From positions 5,578,402 through 5,642,401 of the forward strand of contig NZ_CP036264.1 in assembly GCF_008035925.1 (NCBI RefSeq): a DNA stretch of 64,000 nucleotides. Reading direction: 5' to 3'. How positions within the stretch are numbered: the first letter of the stretch is position 1; each line of letters begins with the position of its first letter. Below are positions 35,085 to 44,064 of this stretch, piece after piece. The position numbers were made by a program, and so were the translations under genes. The DNA comes from Stieleria maiorica (lineage in GTDB: Bacteria > Planctomycetota > Planctomycetia > Pirellulales > Pirellulaceae). The notes beneath the pieces were generated by a model. It made no database searches. It was not told the DNA's origin and saw only the letters and a program-made list of their open reading frames with translations.

Positions 35085-37424
35085 CTACTGGTCCTTTGCC
35101 TTTGTCCGCAGCAGGGTTTGGGCCGCATCGGGCCACTGGACAAAGGCGTGCAGGTTCAATTTGACGCTCTCGTGCACCCGGATCGCCAATTCTCCCAGCA
35201 TGCTCATGCGGTCGATCGTGGCATCGAGACGTTCAAGTTCGGCGTCGATCCGCTCCCCCCGCCCCCGCATCATCGTGCGTTCCATCGTGCTGGCCGCGCC
35301 GTAACTTTGCTTGAAAAGATCCCGTTGCAACAACAGTTTGCTGCGATTGCGGACGAGAGCGGTGTTCTCCATCGCAAAACTGGCTTGGCTGAGCGAGGAC
35401 CAGGGCATGGCGGAGTCCAACCGAGCCCCGTATTGCAAACGACAGGAAAGTGTTCGCGAGCAATCGATCTCCATTTTGACAGCAATTGCAACGGTCTCAC
35501 CATCAGTCGGCGTCAGGATCGCGATCGCAGTCCCGTCGCGGGCGTGATTGGGATCCAGGGGCGTGTGCCAAGCCAAGTCGATCGAGTCGGGGACCTGCAG
35601 GTCGATTTCCAGGCGCGCGACCTCGGGCAACAGCGGGCCGCCGAGTTTCCAACTGGGACGCAATTCGCGGGGATCCATGGAGATGGGATAGGCATCGGTT
35701 TCGATCGACGGTCGCAAGTAGACGATTTCGCCGCCGGAAAGGACCAGACGTCCATGAAGGAGCTTCTGTGCCAACCGGTCCTTGGACGCAGACTCGGACC
35801 ATCGCAGCACGGTTGATGGACCGGACCGAGTCAATTGCGCGATCCGATTGCCGCTCTGTTGATTGATCAGCTCGGTCGTCCCGTCTTCGTCGGGGCCGGA
35901 CATCACGATCGGGATCTCGCTGGGAAAATCGAGCCGCTCGATCGTGGCGCCCGTCTGATCGATGACGGATTCCGCAGCGGTATCGCTTGCCGGTGGCAAT
36001 TCGACAAATCGGTCCTCGGACGGACGCGTTTCTTGGAGGACTTCCGGGACGTCCTGCTCCGGCGCGTCCGTGCTCAGCACGTCTTCCAGCGTGACATCAT
36101 CAGCAACGTCCATGCCGGGCAGACGTGCGATGGGGGTGGATTCTGCCGGGACATCGCCGGTTGTTCGGAGCGGGCTGGCGATCCGCATCGTTTTCGCCGG
36201 ATCGATTTCATCCGAGTTCACCGCCATGTTGTCTGCGGAACCCGATGGCGCGTTGCTTGCCACGAGCGCGTCGAGATCGTCCATGACATCAAACCCGCCA
36301 CGTTGGCCCCGACTGTCGACGATCGTCTTTGCGGAGGATTCGGGCGGGTCCCCGGGCTCGTTGGGCGTGCCACCGTCTGCAAATTGCGGATCGAAACGTT
36401 GCGGATCGCGATCGGCAGGGTCTCGGTTCGGCTCGCTGCGGCTGGCTTCGTCTCGTGCCGGATCCGACGGCGGTGGCGGGACATCGGGCTGCATCTCGGG
36501 CGCGGCAACGGGGGCCGCATTCGCGAACTGGGCGGACGCATTCCCGCTGGACCGGTCCGCCGTATGGGTCATCGATTCCGGTTCGCCGCTGGTGGCGTCA
36601 CGACGTCCAAGTTCGGCCTGCCGTTTCCGCATTTTGGCGAGTTGGGTTCCGCCCAAAACCATTGCCACCGCGGCGACGGCGGTTGCCAGCCCGAGCGTCA
36701 GATTCCAATTGAAGCGGCGATCTCGCGCCATCGGTTGCGGCTTGCTCGGACGCACCTTTTCTTCGGACGGATCGGGAGACGTGATCGCTTGTTCGCCGAA
36801 CCGACGAGCCAGCGACGCGGTGAATTGATCGATCAGCTTCTCTCGCCGGTCCCGTTCATCACCTGACAGCGTCGGGGCGTATTGATCATCGTCGGCATGC
36901 CGCTGAAAACGCAGCGCGAACCGAGCCTCGGCTTGATCGACGCGGAGCTGACGGCTGCGATGCGCGATCGCCGGACGTGGGACGGCGAGCCGCTGCTGGA
37001 ATTGGTCGCCCAGCTCGTCGACGTTGTCGATTCCTTGACCGGCCGGCAGAATTTCACCGAGAAACACAAGTTCGCCTTGTCGATTGATCGCCCAAGACTC
37101 CAACTCGATCGCGGCGATGGAGCCGCCATCGTCCAGCACTCGGCGACAGGCTTCTTTGAAACGCACGCCCAATCGCGAGGCCAGATCGTGCGGGGGCGTA
37201 CCGAGTCGTCGCACGAGTGATGCGACCGTTTCCGCCTCGTCCGCAGTCGCCGAATCGGCCGGTCGGGCGAGAACGGTTTGCTTTGCGTGGGAACCATCGG
37301 TCGATCGGCGTGTTGTTTTGCCTTGGCGCCGCTTCGCCACCCGCGCTTTTCGCCGCGACGGCGACCCCGAAGAACCGTCTGGCGGTTCATTGCGTTTCGG
37401 TGCGTCGGGTGAGGGTGGTGACAT
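35085..37424 (-). CDS. Large single-pass membrane protein, function unknown
   Basis: 779 residues. The first 60 residues are very basic and low-complexity (SPSRRKARVAKRRQGKTTRR). Residues 60-210 form a globular domain (ETVASLVRRLGTPPHDLASR, then CRRVLDDGGSIAAIELESWA). A single membrane helix lies at about 241-262 (NLTLGLATAVAAVAMVLGG). An acidic, Pro/Asp-rich stretch of about 200 residues follows (to about 470), then a beta-rich C-terminal domain (SEIPIVMSGPDEDGTTELIN, then VARLEIDLQVPDSIDLAWHT). With a basic N-terminus the C-terminal domain is expected outside the cytoplasm. I recognise no family; the layout suggests a membrane-bound sensor or envelope anchor, which is inference. Confidence 0.7.
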   Translation of the reverse strand: MSPPSPDAPKRNEPPDGSSGSPSRRKARVAKRRQGKTTRRSTDGSHAKQTVLARPADSATADEAETVASLVRRLGTPPHDLASRLGVRFKEACRRVLDDGGSIAAIELESWAINRQGELVFLGEILPAGQGIDNVDELGDQFQQRLAVPRPAIAHRSRQLRVDQAEARFALRFQRHADDDQYAPTLSGDERDRREKLIDQFTASLARRFGEQAITSPDPSEEKVRPSKPQPMARDRRFNWNLTLGLATAVAAVAMVLGGTQLAKMRKRQAELGRRDATSGEPESMTHTADRSSGNASAQFANAAPVAAPEMQPDVPPPPSDPARDEASRSEPNRDPADRDPQRFDPQFADGGTPNEPGDPPESSAKTIVDSRGQRGGFDVMDDLDALVASNAPSGSADNMAVNSDEIDPAKTMRIASPLRTTGDVPAESTPIARLPGMDVADDVTLEDVLSTDAPEQDVPEVLQETRPSEDRFVELPPASDTAAESVIDQTGATIERLDFPSEIPIVMSGPDEDGTTELINQQSGNRIAQLTRSGPSTVLRWSESASKDRLAQKLLHGRLVLSGGEIVYLRPSIETDAYPISMDPRELRPSWKLGGPLLPEVARLEIDLQVPDSIDLAWHTPLDPNHARDGTAIAILTPTDGETVAIAVKMEIDCSRTLSCRLQYGARLDSAMPWSSLSQASFAMENTALVRNRSKLLLQRDLFKQSYGAASTMERTMMRGRGERIDAELERLDATIDRMSMLGELAIRVHESVKLNLHAFVQWPDAAQTLLRTKAKDQ

Positions 37425-38004
37425 GACCGTTCGATAAATCCGAGCGATAGCGGGCGTGGTTCGGGGCGGGCGTGGTTTGGCGCTGGCTTGCGTCGGTGCT
37501 GCGTGGCACGGTCGGGGCGAAGCGTCAGGGATGCAAACGGATTGCCATTGTCAACTGAAGCCGGCGAGCAATCAAACCCCACAGCGACATGCTCCCCCGA
37601 CGGAGCCTAAAAAAAGCGAGACTTTGCGATTATCCGTCTTGACTGATACAGATTTCCTTAGTGGTTCTACCGGAATTAACCAAACCATCGGGGTGGTTTG
37701 TGCCGATAAGTCCGCCTGAAGCGATTTTTTGGAGGCATCCGCTGTGCCGATCGCTGTCGGAAACCTGCCGACAGACTGAACCATGGCGTGCCGACGGCGA
37801 TTCGTTTCGACATTGAATTACCAGGGGGGAAACTGGTTGATCGCCGCAATCCGATGCGGCGGGCGTCAATGCGATGCATGAGCGCGCGGTCATTTCCTCT
37901 CTCCATATTGCGGCTCGGGATCCCAGCGTGACACAGGTGTGCACGCATGGCTCGGGCGAACGAGCCCCAACAGCGAGGCGGCTGCGACCGCGGAGACGTT
38001 TGCG
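37425..38004. other. Long leader region upstream of the BBP7 gene
   Basis: This 580-bp gap separates two divergent genes. It contains three short perfect or near-perfect hairpins: CAAACCA/TGGTTTG (37681-37700), CTGTCGG/CCGACAG around 37752-37775, and an ACCAG/CTGGT pair near 37823-37840. A TTGACT at 37639-37644 could be a -35. No gene and no known riboswitch were recognised. Confidence 0.45.
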
Positions 38005-39588
38005 ATGCACCGAATGATTCGAAACATGGTCAACCGTTTGACAAACATGAACAGCGAAGCGGGAGTTTCCCGTCTGCCCGCTGCCAAACCTCTCTCCCGT
38101 CTTCGCCGTGCCGGTTCGGCGCTGGTGGGGACCAGCCTGGCGGTAGCGGCGGCGATCTTCGCCACCGGCCTGCTCTCGGGCGAGGTTTCGGCACAGGGCT
38201 ATCCCTCGGCGGGCGTCTCGCTTGCCAACTACGACTTGGCCGCCAGCGGCTTTGTCACGCCGGCCGGCGTGCCGCCGATCGGGACGCCCGGCATGATGGG
38301 CATGAGTGGTTCGCCGGTGATGCCGGTCGGCTACAACGCGTATGGATGTGACTCGGGCAACTGCGACGCGTTGCCGATGCAAGCCTGCATGGACCGGATG
38401 GTCTGTGGAACGTGCGGCGGCGGAGGCGGTTGTTCGTGCAACAGCTTCCTGGGCGGCGGCGGCGTCCTGGGCAAACTTCGCAACGGCGGTTCGGCGTGTC
38501 TGTTCTGTCGCGGCGCCGGATGCACCGCCTGCAAAGAGTTGCCGTTCGGGTACGCGGGATCTTGCCTGGCCTCCGCCGTCAGCTTGTTGCGTCCTTACGA
38601 AGAGGCAGGAATCTGCAATCAACGCTGGTACGATGTCAGCCTGGAGGCTCTGTTCTTGGATCGTCAGATCAAGAGCGCGGGCTCGTCGGTGATCACACAA
38701 CGTGGAAGTGGGCCGAGCGGAACTCCCGTCTTGAGTCTCAGCGACGACGGGTTGGACGAACTGGAAGCCGGCGTGCGGGCATCGGTCGCCTTCATCTGGG
38801 GCGTGGGCGGCAACGTCGAATTGACATACATGGGTGGCAACGAATGGAAAGAAGGTGCATCGGCTCAAGCGGATGTGATCGGAACCAACTTGGAAGGCAA
38901 CCTGTACTCCTTCCTCAGCGATTTCGGGACCATCCCTGGCGCCGGCGGATTTGACGACACCGATCGCTCAACCACCCAATCCATCGAAGCACGAAGCCGC
39001 TTCCACTCGGCCGAGTTTAACTATCGCCGACGAACGATGTTCCCCTACTGCCGATTCCAAAGTTCCTGGCTCGTCGGTCTGCGGTTCATGCGATACGACG
39101 ACGGGCTCCGCTACGCAACCCAGGGACAAACCCAAACGACGATCGGTCCCACCACGATCACCCAGAATCGATTCTTCAATGCCGACGCCGACACCGAAAA
39201 CCGATTGTTCGGACCGCAGGCCGGATTCGACTTCTGGTGGAACGTGGTTCCGGGCATCTCCGTCGGGCTGGGTGCCAAGGGAGCGTGGGTGCAAAACGAT
39301 GTCGACCGAGCGGTTCAAATCTCCGCCAACTCGTTGGCAACGCAAAACGCGTTCGACGGCGATCAACGCGGCACCATCCTGGCCGACCTCGAACTGAAAG
39401 GGATCTATCGACTGTCGCACTCACTGACGCTTCGCGGTTCCTACTACGTCCTGGCCGTCGACGACATTGCCTTCGGCAGCATGGACTTTCAAGTCAATGG
39501 GGCGACCCAAAGTATCGTTCCAGGCAACCTCGCCTACGACAGTTTGACCTTACAAGGTTTCACCGTCGGTGCCGAATACATGTGGTAG
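38005..39588 (+). CDS. BBP7-family outer-membrane beta-barrel protein, Cys/Gly-rich N-terminus
   Basis: 527 residues from the ATG at 38005, which has GGAG 9 nt upstream; the frame could begin at a GTG at 37939. After a long basic N-region comes a hydrophobic signal (ALVGTSLAVAAAIFATGLLS). Residues about 110-200 are rich in Cys and Gly (VCGTCGGGGGCSCNSFLGGG, then ACLFCRGAGCTACKELPFG). From about residue 215 the sequence alternates like a beta-barrel (WYDVSLEALFLDRQ, then LEAGVRASVAFIWGVGGNVE) and ends in an aromatic residue (GAEYMW), as outer-membrane proteins do. This is the planctomycete BBP7 family, of unknown function, probably pores or surface proteins. An intrinsic terminator follows. 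Confidence 0.85.
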   Translation: MHRMIRNMVNRLTNMNSEAGVSRLPAAKPLSRLRRAGSALVGTSLAVAAAIFATGLLSGEVSAQGYPSAGVSLANYDLAASGFVTPAGVPPIGTPGMMGMSGSPVMPVGYNAYGCDSGNCDALPMQACMDRMVCGTCGGGGGCSCNSFLGGGGVLGKLRNGGSACLFCRGAGCTACKELPFGYAGSCLASAVSLLRPYEEAGICNQRWYDVSLEALFLDRQIKSAGSSVITQRGSGPSGTPVLSLSDDGLDELEAGVRASVAFIWGVGGNVELTYMGGNEWKEGASAQADVIGTNLEGNLYSFLSDFGTIPGAGGFDDTDRSTTQSIEARSRFHSAEFNYRRRTMFPYCRFQSSWLVGLRFMRYDDGLRYATQGQTQTTIGPTTITQNRFFNADADTENRLFGPQAGFDFWWNVVPGISVGLGAKGAWVQNDVDRAVQISANSLATQNAFDGDQRGTILADLELKGIYRLSHSLTLRGSYYVLAVDDIAFGSMDFQVNGATQSIVPGNLAYDSLTLQGFTVGAEYMW

Positions 39589-39617
39589 ACGCCGAACACG
39601 ATCGGAAAAACGATATG

Positions 39618-39647
39618 CCCCGCTCGGATCCCGAGCGGGGTTTTTTT
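39618..39647 (+). terminator. Rho-independent terminator of the BBP7 gene
   Basis: A 10-bp perfect stem CCCCGCTCGG/CCGAGCGGGG with a 3-base loop (39628-39630) is followed by seven T, 30 bp after the BBP7 stop codon. Confidence 0.93.
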
Positions 39648-39788
39648 ATGCCTCGCGTGCGGCCCTGAGTCAGCCGCGGATTGCTCGTGCATTTTGACGG
39701 TGATCCGGTATAATCGATTCTCCCACCACCCGCCGTGCCGGCCCCCGCCTTTGATTGCTCCGCCCCCATCGCGGACAGTGACGACGCC

Positions 39789-42482
39789 ATGACTTGTATT
39801 CTGCTGCGACTGAACTCCGCCGCATGGCTTGCCATTTTCGTTTTGGCCACACTGACACGTCCAAGCCAAGCAGCCGATTCCGTTGAATCAACACCATCGG
39901 GCGTACGTTCGTTTCGGCAATCGCGCGCGATCGGTCTCCAACGGTCGAAGCTTCGCAGCCAGAATCCGGTTCGCATTGCCTCCGATGTCAAGCCGAATCG
40001 AGACGAATTCGCCCAAACGATCGGGCCGATCCTGAGGGAAGCATGTTCCGATTGCCACGGCGCCGACACCCAAGAAGGGAATGTTCGGATCGACACGCTC
40101 GACCCCGACCTGCTGCACGGCAAGGACAGGGAGTGGTGGCTCGAAGTCCAAGCGGTGGTTAGCAACAACGAGATGCCGCCTCCGGGCGAAGCTGAACTGT
40201 CCGACGCGGATCGGACCAAGATCGTTCAGTGGCTGTCCAACGAAATTCAAGTCGCATCGATCGTGCGACGGGCCTCGGGGGAACACCATTCGTTTCGACG
40301 GATGACGCGTTACGAGTTCAATTACGCGCTACAAGATTTGCTCGGGCTGCCCTATGACTTTGCCAAGGACCTGCCCCCGGAAGCGCATTCGGAAGAAGGA
40401 TTCCAAAACAGTTCCGATCTGTTGCACATGTCGGTCTCTCAATTTGAAGCATATCGACGGTTGGCCCGCCGGGCGTTGCTGCGAGCGACCGTTCGCGGCG
40501 AGCAGCCCCAGGTGCTGCACTGGGGCGTGACCATGAAGGATGCCGGACGCATCGATTGGGCGAAGCAGCAGAAACAAATAGATCAGGCCAAGGAAGAGAA
40601 CGCGGACGATCCGGAAGCTCAACAACAAACGCTGCAAAAACTGGAGGAAAGTTTTCGCCAACGGCACAACGTTCCGTACTTCAAAGACCTATCCGGTGGA
40701 CAAACCGTTCGCGCCAGTTGGCAGTACCGCAAGGCGACCTACGCGCACAAGCCGACGACGTCACCGCCGCAGATCCCCGAGTCGCTGGATCACGTCGCCA
40801 TCCTTCCGCGTGGGCAAAACAACCGCTTCAGAATCGAATTGGGCAACCGGTTGCCCGACGAAGGCACGCTGCGTGTCCGCGTCCGTGCGGCGTGTGAAAA
40901 TGCAGACGAGGCCAGCCCGCCGAGTCTGAAGTTGTTGTTCGGCTGGCAGGCGAGCAACGAAGGCCGCGCGCTGCTGACGGTCGGACGGGCGGACACACCG
41001 ATCACGGCGCCGTCCGACACCCCGGAGTTTTATCAGTGGGACGTGCCGCTCGGTGAAATCTATCCGCGCAACTCGGTGCGAAAGACATCCCCGCTGGGGG
41101 CGATGCCGAACCCGTCGGAATACATCGCCTTTGTCAACAACTCGGTTTCGCAAGGACCGATCCGGATCGACTATGTCGAAGTGACGGCTCCCGTCTACGA
41201 TCAATGGCCTCCAGAATCGCACACGCGGATCTTTTTTGACAGCACCAACCGCGATCACGAACCCGATTACGCACGCGAGGTGTTGACCGCGTTCATCGAA
41301 CGTGCCTGGGGGCGTGCTGTCGCCCAAACCGAGATCGATCGCAAGCTCGAATTGTTCGCGACGATGCGGCCACAGTGCGACAGCTTTGAAGAAGCGATGG
41401 TCGAAGTGCTGGCAACGGTTTTGGCGTCGCCGCGCTTCCTGTACATCGTCGAAGACGGAAATGCCGACACCGATGGACGCGTCCCCCTGACCGGCACCGA
41501 ACTGGCGACACGGTTGTCGATGTTCCTGTGGTGCAGCATCCCCGACGACCGGCTGCGCCGGCTCGCCGCCGACGACGCGCTGCTCCAGCCGGAGGTGTTG
41601 CAACGCGAGATCACGAGGATGTTGGCCGACGACCGCGCGAAGCGACTGTCCGAGCACTTTGTGCACCAATGGCTGGACCTGCAGTTGCTCGATTTCCTGA
41701 ACGTTCCGCGTTCGTTGGAACCACTGAAGGAATCGATGCAGCGGGAACCGATCGAGTTGTTTCATGAAATGGTTCGAAACGACGCGAGCGTGTTGGACTT
41801 TCTGCACGCCGACTACACGATGGCCGATGAGCGACTGGCCGTTCACTATGGGCTGAGCAGCGTCAAAGGAAACCACTTCCGCCGCGTCCCCTTGGATCCT
41901 ACCGGCCGCCGCGGTGGTTTGCTGACGCAAGCGGGTTTGCTGGCGATGAATTCCGCGGGTGATGATTCGCATCCGCTCAAGCGTGGCGTTTGGCTGTTGG
42001 AGTGTCTGCTGAACGATCCACCGCCACCACCTCCGCCCGCCGTTCCGGAAATCGATCTGGCCGATCCGGAGATCGCCAAGATGACGCTGAAGGAACAAAT
42101 CGAAGACCATCGCAATCACGCGGCGTGCATGTCGTGCCATGCGAAGATCGACCCCTGGGGCATCGCATTCGAGAATTACGATGCGCTGGGACGGTGGCGG
42201 GACCAGGTCGGTGGCAAACCGGTGGATGCAACCAGCAAGCTGTTCAATGCGCAACCGCTAGACGGCATGCAGGGATTGAAACGATTCCTTTTGGAGCAGC
42301 GTCAGGATCAGTTCGTGCGTTCCTTGGTTCATAAGCTGACCACCTACGGTCTCGGGCGGTCGCTGACGTTCGCAGATCGCTCCGACGTGGATGAAATCGC
42401 CGCCGACCTGCGTCGCCAGGGAGACGGATTGGCGACGATGATTCGGATGATCGCCACCAGTGAATTGTTTCGGACCAAATAG
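39789..42482 (+). CDS. Planctomycete cytochrome-type protein (DUF1587-DUF1592-DUF1588-DUF1585)
   Basis: 897 residues from the ATG at 39789, which begins a signal peptide (MTCILLRLNSAAWLAIFVLA). Residues about 75-160 form a PSCyt1-like domain with the haem motif CSDCHG. DUF1587 (MTRYEFNYALQDLLGLP), DUF1592 (LTAFIERAWGRAVAQTEIDR), DUF1588 (TGRRGGLLTQAGLLAMNSAG) and DUF1585 (LVHKLTTYGLGRSLTFADR) follow. A second CxxCH lies near the end (CMSCHAKIDPWGIAFENYD). Such proteins are exported and occur almost only in planctomycetes and relatives; no reaction is established. The next gene is the usual DUF1552 partner 66 bp downstream. A possible -10 (TATAAT) lies at 39709-39714. Confidence 0.92.
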   Translation: MTCILLRLNSAAWLAIFVLATLTRPSQAADSVESTPSGVRSFRQSRAIGLQRSKLRSQNPVRIASDVKPNRDEFAQTIGPILREACSDCHGADTQEGNVRIDTLDPDLLHGKDREWWLEVQAVVSNNEMPPPGEAELSDADRTKIVQWLSNEIQVASIVRRASGEHHSFRRMTRYEFNYALQDLLGLPYDFAKDLPPEAHSEEGFQNSSDLLHMSVSQFEAYRRLARRALLRATVRGEQPQVLHWGVTMKDAGRIDWAKQQKQIDQAKEENADDPEAQQQTLQKLEESFRQRHNVPYFKDLSGGQTVRASWQYRKATYAHKPTTSPPQIPESLDHVAILPRGQNNRFRIELGNRLPDEGTLRVRVRAACENADEASPPSLKLLFGWQASNEGRALLTVGRADTPITAPSDTPEFYQWDVPLGEIYPRNSVRKTSPLGAMPNPSEYIAFVNNSVSQGPIRIDYVEVTAPVYDQWPPESHTRIFFDSTNRDHEPDYAREVLTAFIERAWGRAVAQTEIDRKLELFATMRPQCDSFEEAMVEVLATVLASPRFLYIVEDGNADTDGRVPLTGTELATRLSMFLWCSIPDDRLRRLAADDALLQPEVLQREITRMLADDRAKRLSEHFVHQWLDLQLLDFLNVPRSLEPLKESMQREPIELFHEMVRNDASVLDFLHADYTMADERLAVHYGLSSVKGNHFRRVPLDPTGRRGGLLTQAGLLAMNSAGDDSHPLKRGVWLLECLLNDPPPPPPPAVPEIDLADPEIAKMTLKEQIEDHRNHAACMSCHAKIDPWGIAFENYDALGRWRDQVGGKPVDATSKLFNAQPLDGMQGLKRFLLEQRQDQFVRSLVHKLTTYGLGRSLTFADRSDVDEIAADLRRQGDGLATMIRMIATSELFRTK

Positions 42483-42548
42483 AGTTTTGTCAGTGTTTGA
42501 TTTCCTCGCGGCACGTCGTCTGCCAGGCCCACTCAGGAGAGAACCGCC

Positions 42549-43952
42549 ATGTCGATGAACTTAAACTCGCTTGACCGCCGTCGATTCGTTCGCGGCGCGG
42601 GGTTGGCATTGGCGTTGCCCCTGTTCGAGACCTTTCGAGCCTCGGCGGCTCGCGGAACCGAAATCGCCTCGCCGCCGAAACGCCTCGGGTGTTTCTACTT
42701 TCCCGACGGCGTGCCGATGCCGCTGCCCGAGGACCCTGCCTACGGCGACTGGTCCTGGTTTCCCCACGGGGCCGGATCCGACTTTCAGTTCACCAAGTGC
42801 ATGACGCCCCTGCAACCACTGCGTCAGGAACTCACCGTCCTGTCCGGGTTCTCGCACCCCGCCGGCCGCATCGTCCACGGTCACAACAACGCCGATCAAT
42901 TCCTGACCGGCGCCCCGACCGGCGGCGGCGACATGGAATACCACAACACCATCTCGTTGGATCAACAATACGCGAACCACGTCGGGCACGAAACGCGATT
43001 CGCTTCGTTGGTGATGTCGACCGATGGTGGAACCGGGACCGCGCGGGGCGCCCACACGATTTCCTTCGACCACAACGGCAAACCGATTCCCGCCGAACAC
43101 CGTCCCAAACGCGTCTTCGACATGTTGTTCGTCAAAAGCAACGAAGACGCGGCCAAACGTCTGGCGCTCAGCCAAAGCGCGCTCGATGACTTGCTTGCCG
43201 ATGCCCGGCGATTGCGAAAGTCGCTCTCGACACACGACCAAAAAACGCTGGACGAGTACCTGGAATCGGTTCGCGAAGCGGAGCGTCGTGTCGAAAAAGC
43301 CAAGCAGTGGCTGAATGCTCCGCTGCCCCAGGTCGACGCCGACCATTTGAACCTGGAACTGACGACAGAAGAGCCGCGTCAATATCTGCAGACGATGTTC
43401 GAGCTGATCTATCTGGCATTCAAAACGGATTCGACCCGCGTGGCAACCTACCAGATCGGTCGAGAGAACGGTGTCGGCCGCAGTGATCACCTGGCCCGGG
43501 CGATCGGGTTCAATCTTTCGCACCAGTTGTCACATGAAACAAAGAAGCCAGACGGCTGGAAAAACTTCGGGCTGTATTGCCAATTCTTGAACGAAGAATA
43601 CGCCCGATTCCTGACCAAGTTGAAGCAAACACCCGAACCGGCGGGCGAAGGCACGATGCTGGACAACACGCTGTTGCTGTTCGGTTCGGCCTCCAGTGCA
43701 TTTCACCTGTCACGCAACTACCCGTTGATTTTGGCCGGCGGGGGGAACATGGGCCTGCAACACGGCCGCTACATCAACAAAGCCGGAGCGAATCCACAGG
43801 GTGGCGCTTGGGATGGCGGCACCGAGCCCTGGCAGAAGAAAGCCACCAACGACGATCTTCCGCTTTCCAACCTGTTCGTCTCGATGCTGCATCACTTGGG
43901 AGTCCGAACGGAATCGTTTAGTGACAGCACAGGTAGAATCGACTTGAGTTGA
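42549..43952 (+). CDS. DUF1552 protein with twin-arginine signal
   Basis: 467 residues; AGGAG lies 9 nt before the ATG. The N-terminus is a twin-arginine signal (SLDRRRFVRGAGLALALPLF), so it is exported folded. The body has DUF1552 features: RLGCFYFPDGVPMPLPED, LTVLSGFSHPAGRIVHGHNN and SLDQQYANHVGHETRFASLV, then EYLESVREAERRVEKAKQW and the C-terminal NTLLLFGSASSAFHLSRN. DUF1552 resembles the DUF1501 (sulfatase-like/alkaline-phosphatase-like) partners of the cytochrome proteins. It is paired here with the DUF1592-type gene, as in other planctomycetes, so the two probably act together outside the cytoplasmic membrane. The reaction is unknown. Confidence 0.92.
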   Translation: MSMNLNSLDRRRFVRGAGLALALPLFETFRASAARGTEIASPPKRLGCFYFPDGVPMPLPEDPAYGDWSWFPHGAGSDFQFTKCMTPLQPLRQELTVLSGFSHPAGRIVHGHNNADQFLTGAPTGGGDMEYHNTISLDQQYANHVGHETRFASLVMSTDGGTGTARGAHTISFDHNGKPIPAEHRPKRVFDMLFVKSNEDAAKRLALSQSALDDLLADARRLRKSLSTHDQKTLDEYLESVREAERRVEKAKQWLNAPLPQVDADHLNLELTTEEPRQYLQTMFELIYLAFKTDSTRVATYQIGRENGVGRSDHLARAIGFNLSHQLSHETKKPDGWKNFGLYCQFLNEEYARFLTKLKQTPEPAGEGTMLDNTLLLFGSASSAFHLSRNYPLILAGGGNMGLQHGRYINKAGANPQGGAWDGGTEPWQKKATNDDLPLSNLFVSMLHHLGVRTESFSDSTGRIDLS

Positions 43953-44009
43953 CGGCTGGTGCATGGAAAAGCATCGCGCGACGGCCCGGAAAGGCGATCG
44001 GACTGCCTA

Positions 44010-44064
44010 CCTCGTTCCAAGGCTCGGCCTTGGAACGCACTGCAGGTGTGGCTCCCGCCGCACT
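44010..44064. repeat. Family A repeat abutting the PQQ-propeller gene stop
   Basis: CGTTCCAAGGCTCGGCCTTG completes a perfect-type stem, followed by GTGTGGCTCCCGCCGCAC. Its right end overlaps the stop codon (44063-44065) of the minus-strand PQQ-propeller gene, so the hairpin would form right at the 3' end of that message. Confidence 0.8.
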
